Assembly: GCF_014203715.1 (NCBI RefSeq) | Contig: NZ_JACHJP010000003.1 | Location: forward strand, 372,001-436,000 | Source of the DNA: Streptosporangium saharense | Lineage (GTDB): Bacteria; Actinomycetota; Actinomycetes; Streptosporangiales; Streptosporangiaceae | Direction: 5' to 3' | Length of the DNA: 64,000 nt | Shown here: piece after piece, positions 59,301 through 64,000 of the stretch | How positions within the stretch are numbered: position 1 is the first letter of the stretch | Layout: each line of letters starts with the position of its first letter | Position numbers and translations under genes: made by a program | Notes under the pieces: generated by a model | What the model was told of the DNA's origin: nothing | The model's input: only the letters and a program-made list of their open reading frames with translations | Database searches by the model: none

Positions 59301-59499
59301 CCCGTCCCTGTTTCCTGTGGGGACGGCGGAGAGCGCGGACGGTTCGGTCACAGGCGGCCAGCTTAGTGGTTTCCGCACGGGTGTTTGGGGGCGCGGTGCG
59401 CTGGTAGGAAAGTCGGATCCCGCGCCAACCCCCTGGATTGGCTTGATTGCGCAAAGCGTGGGAGATTCGTTGAGGCTCTATCAAGAAGTGGGAGAACCC

Positions 59500-59958
59500 G
59501 TGACGACCACCAAGAACTCCGCCCCACCCATCGGGAAGGCGCCCGCGGTGACCTCCGCCGCGGTGCCCCCGGTGGCTCCGACCGGGGAGACCGTCGAGAT
59601 TCCCGTCGCGCTCGCGGCGATGATGACCGAGGACGAGGCCGTGGCCGCCAAGGCCGAGGCGGCCCGCTGGCGCTACGGGTTCTACGTCGTGGTGACGGGC
59701 CTGGTCGTCATCCTGATCGCCTTCGTGGTGGTCGCCATGCGCGGCGGCGACTCGACGGCCCTGTTCGCCGGGCTCGTCGGCGTCTCCGGCGCGATCATCG
59801 GCGCCTACTTCGGCGTCCAGGTCGGCCAGTCGGGCAAGGACAGGGTCGAGGCCGAGCTTCGCCGTACGAGCGAGATGGCCATCCGGCTCGCCGCCAAGGT
59901 GCACGCCCACGACGCGGACTCGGTGATCGGCTCGACCATGGGCCCCCGCCGCCGCTGA
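59500..59958 (+). CDS. Hypothetical two-helix membrane protein
   Basis: 152 residues from a GTG with GGGAGAA upstream. An Ala/Pro/Thr-rich N-terminus (~55 residues) is followed by two transmembrane helices (FYVVVTGLVVILIAFVVVAM and TALFAGLVGVSGAIIGAYFG, near residues 66-105). A short charged C-terminal helix follows (GQSGKDRVEAELRRTSEMAIRLAAKV, in segments). No family is recognised. Confidence 0.75.
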   Translation: MTTTKNSAPPIGKAPAVTSAAVPPVAPTGETVEIPVALAAMMTEDEAVAAKAEAARWRYGFYVVVTGLVVILIAFVVVAMRGGDSTALFAGLVGVSGAIIGAYFGVQVGQSGKDRVEAELRRTSEMAIRLAAKVHAHDADSVIGSTMGPRRR

Positions 59959-59984
59959 GGTCGCCGGGGTACGGCCGTGCCCGG

Positions 59985-60353
59985 TCAGCGCTGCGTGACC
60001 GCGTAGCCGGGCACGGACGGCCACCTGACCGTCAGCACCACCGACTCCTCCTCCGCGACCCAGGAGTGGTCGACCCCCTTGCCCCACACGACGTAGTCAC
60101 CCTGGCGTTCGAGCAGGACGCTGCGGCCGGGCAGCTCGACGCGGAACCGGCCGCTGACGAGCACCAGCAGCGCCGTGCGCTCCTCGCCCCGCACCCAGTG
60201 CTCCCGCCGGTCGCCGGGCGGGTGAACCCCCCACTTGATCTCCACGTCCTCGCTGTGCCGTGGGTCGCCCGCCTCCTTGAAGTGCCCGAGGAGCCACCCC
60301 CGGTCCAGTGCCGCGTCCTCACCCGCGTTGCCCACGTACACGCCGTCGTCCAT
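59985..60353 (-). CDS. Cupin-domain protein
   Basis: 122 residues from the ATG at 60353. The small beta-barrel is indicated by HWVRGEERTALLVLVSGRFRVELPGRSVLLERQGDYVVWGKGVDHSWVAEEESVVLTVRWP (read in segments). The strand-turn pattern ending in VDHSW supplies one metal-ligand-like His; the first cupin motif HxH is replaced by EHWVRGEER. Such small cupins are often enzymes or sensors; the function here is unknown. Confidence 0.75.
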   Translation of the reverse strand: MDDGVYVGNAGEDAALDRGWLLGHFKEAGDPRHSEDVEIKWGVHPPGDRREHWVRGEERTALLVLVSGRFRVELPGRSVLLERQGDYVVWGKGVDHSWVAEEESVVLTVRWPSVPGYAVTQR

Positions 60354-60412
60354 GCGACCGGACGTTAGCAGCCGCCCTTGCGCGGACGCTCCCGGCAAGG
60401 TTGCATGAGGAC

Positions 60413-61066
60413 ATGCCCTCGACGATCACCGCCGTACGGCACGGCCAGAGCGAGTCCAACGAGGCCCACGCCAGGGCCACGGCGGCCGGGATGGCCGTCG
60501 CCCTGACCGGCGCTGACGAGGACGTCCTCCTCACCCCGCTGGGCAGGCGGCAGGCCAGCGCGCTCGGCAGGCGCCTGGCGCGGGAGCCCGAGCCCGAGGT
60601 CGTGTGGTGCTCGCCGTACACGCGGGCCGTGCAGACCTGGGAGCTGGCCGCCGCCGAGCTGGAGAGCGTCCCCGAGACGCGGACGGACGCCAGGCTCGGC
60701 GACCGGCTGATGGGCGAGCTGGCGGGGATGAACCTGGCCGCCATCAGGCAGCGCTTCCCCGAGGAGGCGGCGGCGCTGCTGCGCGCCGAGTACGGCTACC
60801 GCCCTCCCGGTGGCGAGTGTTTCTCCGACGTCGCGGACCGGGTGCGCGCGGTGGTCGGCGACATGCGCGCCGAGTGCGCGGGGCGCCGGGTGCTGGTCGT
60901 CGCGCACGACGCGATCGTGCTGATGCTCAAACACGTGATCGAGGAGGTCCCGCTGGTCTCGGTGGCCGCGTTCGCGCCGGTCACGAACGCCTCGGTCTCG
61001 ATCTGGCGTGGTTCACGGTCCGAGGTCTTCAACGACGACGGGCATCTACGGGGCATATCACTCTGA
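60413..61066 (+). CDS. Histidine phosphatase (phosphoglycerate mutase-like)
   Basis: 217 residues from the ATG at 60413 (GAGG ribosome-binding site). VRHGQSESN near residue 8 is the RHG motif with the phospho-accepting His. LGRRQASALGRRLA, WCSPYTRAVQTWELA and VVAHDAIVLMLKHVI supply the second Arg and His. The substrate is unknown; members include phosphoglycerate mutases and small-molecule phosphatases. It is divergent from the cupin gene. Confidence 0.92.
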   Translation: MPSTITAVRHGQSESNEAHARATAAGMAVALTGADEDVLLTPLGRRQASALGRRLAREPEPEVVWCSPYTRAVQTWELAAAELESVPETRTDARLGDRLMGELAGMNLAAIRQRFPEEAAALLRAEYGYRPPGGECFSDVADRVRAVVGDMRAECAGRRVLVVAHDAIVLMLKHVIEEVPLVSVAAFAPVTNASVSIWRGSRSEVFNDDGHLRGISL

Positions 61067-61164
61067 ATCCATTCGGCGATCACCCATTGACGGGCGCCCT
61101 TTCCTGCGGTCTGCTGCGCTAGTCACCGGTATCCGGCACCGGCGAGGCCCAGGGAGGCACAGGC

Positions 61165-63210
61165 ATGCGTCCGCGCGCGATGGTGGTGAGTCTCGTGCTG
61201 GCCGTGGTCTCGGCGATGGGGCCCAGACCCGTGCTGCCCGTCATGGCTCCCGCTCCGCCGTCCGACTCGATCCCGGCTCCCTCCTCGGCGCAGCCCGCCG
61301 GATGCGACCCGGTCGCGGGACCCGAGTGCCTGCTGCCCTTCCCCAACGACTGGTTCACCGTGAACGCCCGCACCCCGACCGGCCTGCGGGTCGCGCTGTC
61401 CGCCGACGCCATGCCCCGCAACAAGGGTGGGGTCCCCGTGGACCCGGCGGCGTGGAACACCGCGGACGGTTTCTCGCCGGGGTCCATGCTGCTGGCCCAC
61501 GTGCCGGGACTCGACCTCGCCAGGACCGGGGCCGCGCCCGTCACCGACCTCGGGTGGTCCCTGCGGCGCGACGCCCCCATCGTGATCGTGGACACCGTCA
61601 CCGGGGAGCGCTGGCCGTACTGGGCGGAGCTCGACGCGGGCGCGACCGATCCGGCGCGGCGGGCGCTGATCGTCAGACCGGCGAGGAACCTCACCGAGGG
61701 CCACCGCTACGCCGTCGCGCTGCGCGGCCTGAAGGACGCGGAAGGGCTGACCCTGCGGGCGCCGGAGACCTTCACCAGGCTCACCGGGGCGGACCTCCCG
61801 CCCAAGGACCCGCTCGCCGGACGTCAGCGCGCGCTGCGCAGGACTCTCGCCGACCTCGCGACGGCCGGGGTCGAGGGGCGGGGCCTCTATCTCGCCTGGG
61901 ACTTCACTGTGGCCAGCCAGCGGGGCTTGTCGGGTTCCGTGCTGAGCATGCGCGACCAGGCGCTGCGCGCCCTGAAGGGGGCCGCGCCGCGCTTCACCGT
62001 CGAGACCGTCACCGACCTCACCGAGGCCCAGGACCCCGACATCGCCCGCGAGGTCACCGGGGAGATCCAGGTCCCGAACTACCTCGACAAACCGGGCGCG
62101 CCCCCCGGGGCCAGGCTCAACCGGGACCAGGACGGCAGGCCGCGCCCGCTCGGCGACACGCTGCGCACGCGCTACCAGTGCGTGATCCCGCGCTCGGCCT
62201 TCACCAGCCCCGCCACCCCCGCCCTGTACGGCCACGGCCTGCTCGGCAGGGCGGCCGAGGTGCGCTCCCGAGACGTGCGGGCGATGGCCGGGCAGCAGGG
62301 CTTCGTCTTCTGCGCCACCGCGTGGATCGGCATGTCCGAGGAGGACGTCCCGCACGTGATGGGCGTGTTCCGCGACCTGTCGGCCTTCGGCACGGTCCCC
62401 GACCGGCTGCAGCAGAGCCTGCTGAACTTCGTCCTGCTCGGCCGCGCCATGGTCGGCAGGGACGGGTTCACCGGCGACAAAGCGTTCAGGAACGACCGGG
62501 GCGTCCCGCTGCTCGACCGGCGGGCCGGGCTCGCCTACGACGGCAACAGCCAGGGCGGCATCGCGGGCGGCGCGCTGGTCGCGGTCTCCCCTGACGTGCG
62601 CAACGCCGTGCTCGGGGTGACGGGCATGAACTACAGCACCCTGCTCAACCGCAGCGTCGCCTTCCAGCCGTTCCAGCGGATCCTGGACGACGCCTACCCC
62701 GACCGGCTGACCCAGCAGGTCTGCTTCGCGCTGATGCAGGTGCTCTGGGACCGGGGCGAGACCGACGGCTACGCCCAGCACCTGACCGACGACCCGCTGC
62801 CCGGCTCGCCCAGGCACCGGGTGCTGCTGCACGTCGCCTACGGCGACCACCAGGTCTCGACGGTGACCGCCCAGGTCGAGGCGCGGACGATCGGGGCGCG
62901 CGTCCACCAGCCCGCCGTCGCCGCGGGCCGCGACCCCGACGTCACCCCCTACTGGGGCATCAGGGCGCTGCCCCCGCGTCCGTTCGCCGGGTCCGCGCTC
63001 GTCGTCTGGGACAGCGGGGCCGTCACCCCGCCGCGGACCAACGCGCCGCCGCTCGGCTCCGCCTACGGCAGGGACCCCCACCACGACCCGCGCAACGACC
63101 CCGAGGCCCGGGTGCAGAAGGCCCACTTCCTGCGGGACGGCGTGGTCGTGGACGTCTGCGACGGCGCTCCCTGCACGGCGACGCCCGTGACGGTTCAGGC
63201 ACGTCCCTGA
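61165..63210 (+). CDS. Secreted alpha/beta-hydrolase-like protein
   Basis: 681 residues. The N-terminal signal peptide (MRPRAMVVSLVLAVVSAMG) is followed by a low-complexity Pro/Ser/Ala stretch and PNDWFTVNARTPTGLRVAL (segments). The nucleophile elbow is GLAYDGNSQGGIAGGAL near residue 455 (G-N-S-Q-G). Candidate His is in HQVSTVTAQVEARTI. An N-terminal ~300-residue beta-rich module with VRPARNLTEGHRYAVALRGL (a common bacterial Ig-like end) precedes the hydrolase domain. The substrate is unknown. Its 3' end overlaps the convergent kinase-like gene by 16 bp. Confidence 0.8.
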   Translation: MRPRAMVVSLVLAVVSAMGPRPVLPVMAPAPPSDSIPAPSSAQPAGCDPVAGPECLLPFPNDWFTVNARTPTGLRVALSADAMPRNKGGVPVDPAAWNTADGFSPGSMLLAHVPGLDLARTGAAPVTDLGWSLRRDAPIVIVDTVTGERWPYWAELDAGATDPARRALIVRPARNLTEGHRYAVALRGLKDAEGLTLRAPETFTRLTGADLPPKDPLAGRQRALRRTLADLATAGVEGRGLYLAWDFTVASQRGLSGSVLSMRDQALRALKGAAPRFTVETVTDLTEAQDPDIAREVTGEIQVPNYLDKPGAPPGARLNRDQDGRPRPLGDTLRTRYQCVIPRSAFTSPATPALYGHGLLGRAAEVRSRDVRAMAGQQGFVFCATAWIGMSEEDVPHVMGVFRDLSAFGTVPDRLQQSLLNFVLLGRAMVGRDGFTGDKAFRNDRGVPLLDRRAGLAYDGNSQGGIAGGALVAVSPDVRNAVLGVTGMNYSTLLNRSVAFQPFQRILDDAYPDRLTQQVCFALMQVLWDRGETDGYAQHLTDDPLPGSPRHRVLLHVAYGDHQVSTVTAQVEARTIGARVHQPAVAAGRDPDVTPYWGIRALPPRPFAGSALVVWDSGAVTPPRTNAPPLGSAYGRDPHHDPRNDPEARVQKAHFLRDGVVVDVCDGAPCTATPVTVQARP

Positions 63211-63788
63211 ACCCTGACGAACTCCCCGGGGACCAGGGAGCCCTCGACCAGCAGGTCGGCCCTGGCGCGGGTGTCGTCGGTGACGAACCACGTCTCCTCG
63301 GCCCGCCGCCAGCTCAGCCACTGCTCGGCCAGGTGCTCGCCGTCCCTGGCCAGCACCCGGGCCTTTCGGACCGGCGCGGGCGCGTACACCCACACCGCCA
63401 GGGCCGCCGGGGCCGTACGGCGGGCCGTACTCACCCCCTCAAGGACCAGCGCGGGCGCGACCGGGACCTCGACCCGCTCCGCGTAGCCGCCCCCGGCCCA
63501 GTCGTAGCGCCGGTAGCCGCCCGGCTCACCCGCGGCGAGCGGGCCGAGCACCTGCTCCTCGACCAGCCGGAACCACTCCCTGGGCACCTCGTCCCACGGC
63601 ACCGGGAAGTCGTCGCTGGAGACGACCTGCGCCCCGAGCGCCGTGCCGAGCCGCCGGGCGAAGGTCGTCTTGCCCGACCCGGCCGGGCCGTCCACCGTGA
63701 CGAGACGGACGGGCCCGCACGAGGGGGGAAGCCGCAGGACCGTTTCCGCGAGCTCCTCGAAGGAGACGATCTCGTCCATGTCCTCCAT
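63195..63788 (-). CDS. P-loop nucleoside/uridine kinase-like protein
   Basis: 197 residues from the ATG at 63788, or 194 from 63779. The Walker A is VTVDGPAGSGKTTFARRLG near residue 32. VVSSDDFPVPWDEVPREWFRLVEEQVLGPL (segments) resembles the acceptor-binding segment of uridine kinase-like proteins. The base-binding acidic pair is DD. Members of this shape are annotated uridine kinase family. The natural substrate is not shown. Confidence 0.82.
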   Translation of the reverse strand: MEDMDEIVSFEELAETVLRLPPSCGPVRLVTVDGPAGSGKTTFARRLGTALGAQVVSSDDFPVPWDEVPREWFRLVEEQVLGPLAAGEPGGYRRYDWAGGGYAERVEVPVAPALVLEGVSTARRTAPAALAVWVYAPAPVRKARVLARDGEHLAEQWLSWRRAEETWFVTDDTRARADLLVEGSLVPGEFVRVQGRA

Positions 63789-63911
63789 GATGGCCCCGGG
63801 CCGAGTGGAGGGGCCGGGCGGAGAGCTGGGAAGATCTTCGCTGGGTGGCGGGGGACGCCCCTTTCCCGGTCCGGTTCGGCTAGGCTCGGCGACCACCAAT
63901 GGAGGTTGATC

Positions 63912-64000
63912 TTGCAGGGAGCCCTCGGCGACATCGTCGTGCTCGACCTCTCCCGCGCGCTGGCGGGACCGCACGCGGCGCAGATGCTGGGAGACCTCGG
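63912..64000 (+). CDS. CaiB/BaiF family III CoA-transferase, partial (N-terminus)
   Basis: The window ends inside the gene. A TTG at 63912 with GGAGG seven bases upstream starts LQGALGDIVVLDLSRALAGP, then HAAQMLGDLG. The V-L-D-L-(T/S)-R-x-L-A-G-P-x-x-x-x-L-x-D-x-G pattern is the family N-terminus. These enzymes move CoA between carboxylic acids. Confidence 0.85.
   Translation, partial: MQGALGDIVVLDLSRALAGPHAAQMLGDL

Overview
This 64 kb window is chromosomal DNA from a high-GC actinomycete, most likely a filamentous member of the Streptosporangiaceae or a relative. The evidence is the strong G/C third-position bias, many GTG and TTG starts, dense 4-bp ATGA/GTGA stop-start overlaps, a WhiB-family regulator, a BldC-like protein, XRE/DUF397 pairs and a two-domain geosmin synthase. 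I saw no rRNA or tRNA genes.

Layout. 0-2.9 kb: end of an AidB-like acyl-CoA dehydrogenase, an ankyrin/HEAT protein, a DUF1707 protein and a truncated SigE-type sigma gene. 2.9-6.5 kb: a leftward sulfate assimilation operon (sulfite reductase, zinc-ribbon protein, cysH, CbiX-like chelatase) preceded by a cysteine-type leader peptide. 6.6-11.9 kb: small membrane and zinc-ribbon proteins, glyA behind a likely ZTP riboswitch, and rsgA behind a short leader ORF and hairpin. 12-13.4 kb: a whiB gene and a sucrase/ferredoxin-like gene with an IdeR/DmdR-type iron box. 13.7-20.6 kb: glpD, tetR, an alkyl-DHAP-synthase-like FAD oxidase, a metallophosphoesterase and a PolA-like polymerase. 20.6-37.3 kb: an MFS exporter, a Ser/Thr kinase and a purine/ureide catabolism region (AllFGH-type oxamate carbamoyltransferase, PucR, an NCS2 permease, a three-subunit molybdenum hydroxylase), interrupted by an S4 protein and geosmin synthase.

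37.3-45.2 kb is the accessory region. It holds DUF397 remnants, a 7-repeat CRISPR array with no cas genes, a GNAT gene, an XRE/DUF397 module, and a GntR gene followed by four small proteins that look like divergent paralogues and a BldC-like protein. It ends with a methionyl-tRNA synthetase gene enclosed by decayed IS630-type ends.

45.2-64 kb: cydAB behind three tandem CTAC-N5-GTAG operators, a polysaccharide deacetylase, a fatty-acid desaturase, a CoxG-like protein, a complete Mrp-type Na+/H+ antiporter operon (A/B fusion, C, D, E, F, G), an FrnE-like oxidoreductase, thymidine kinase, a cupin, a histidine phosphatase, a secreted alpha/beta-hydrolase-like protein, a P-loop kinase, and the start of a family III CoA-transferase.

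The most distinctive observations are the four-paralogue GntR/BldC-like cluster, the metG gene between inverted IS630 remnants, and the triple operator in front of cydAB. All assignments come from reading the sequence and remembered family motifs. No database search was run.
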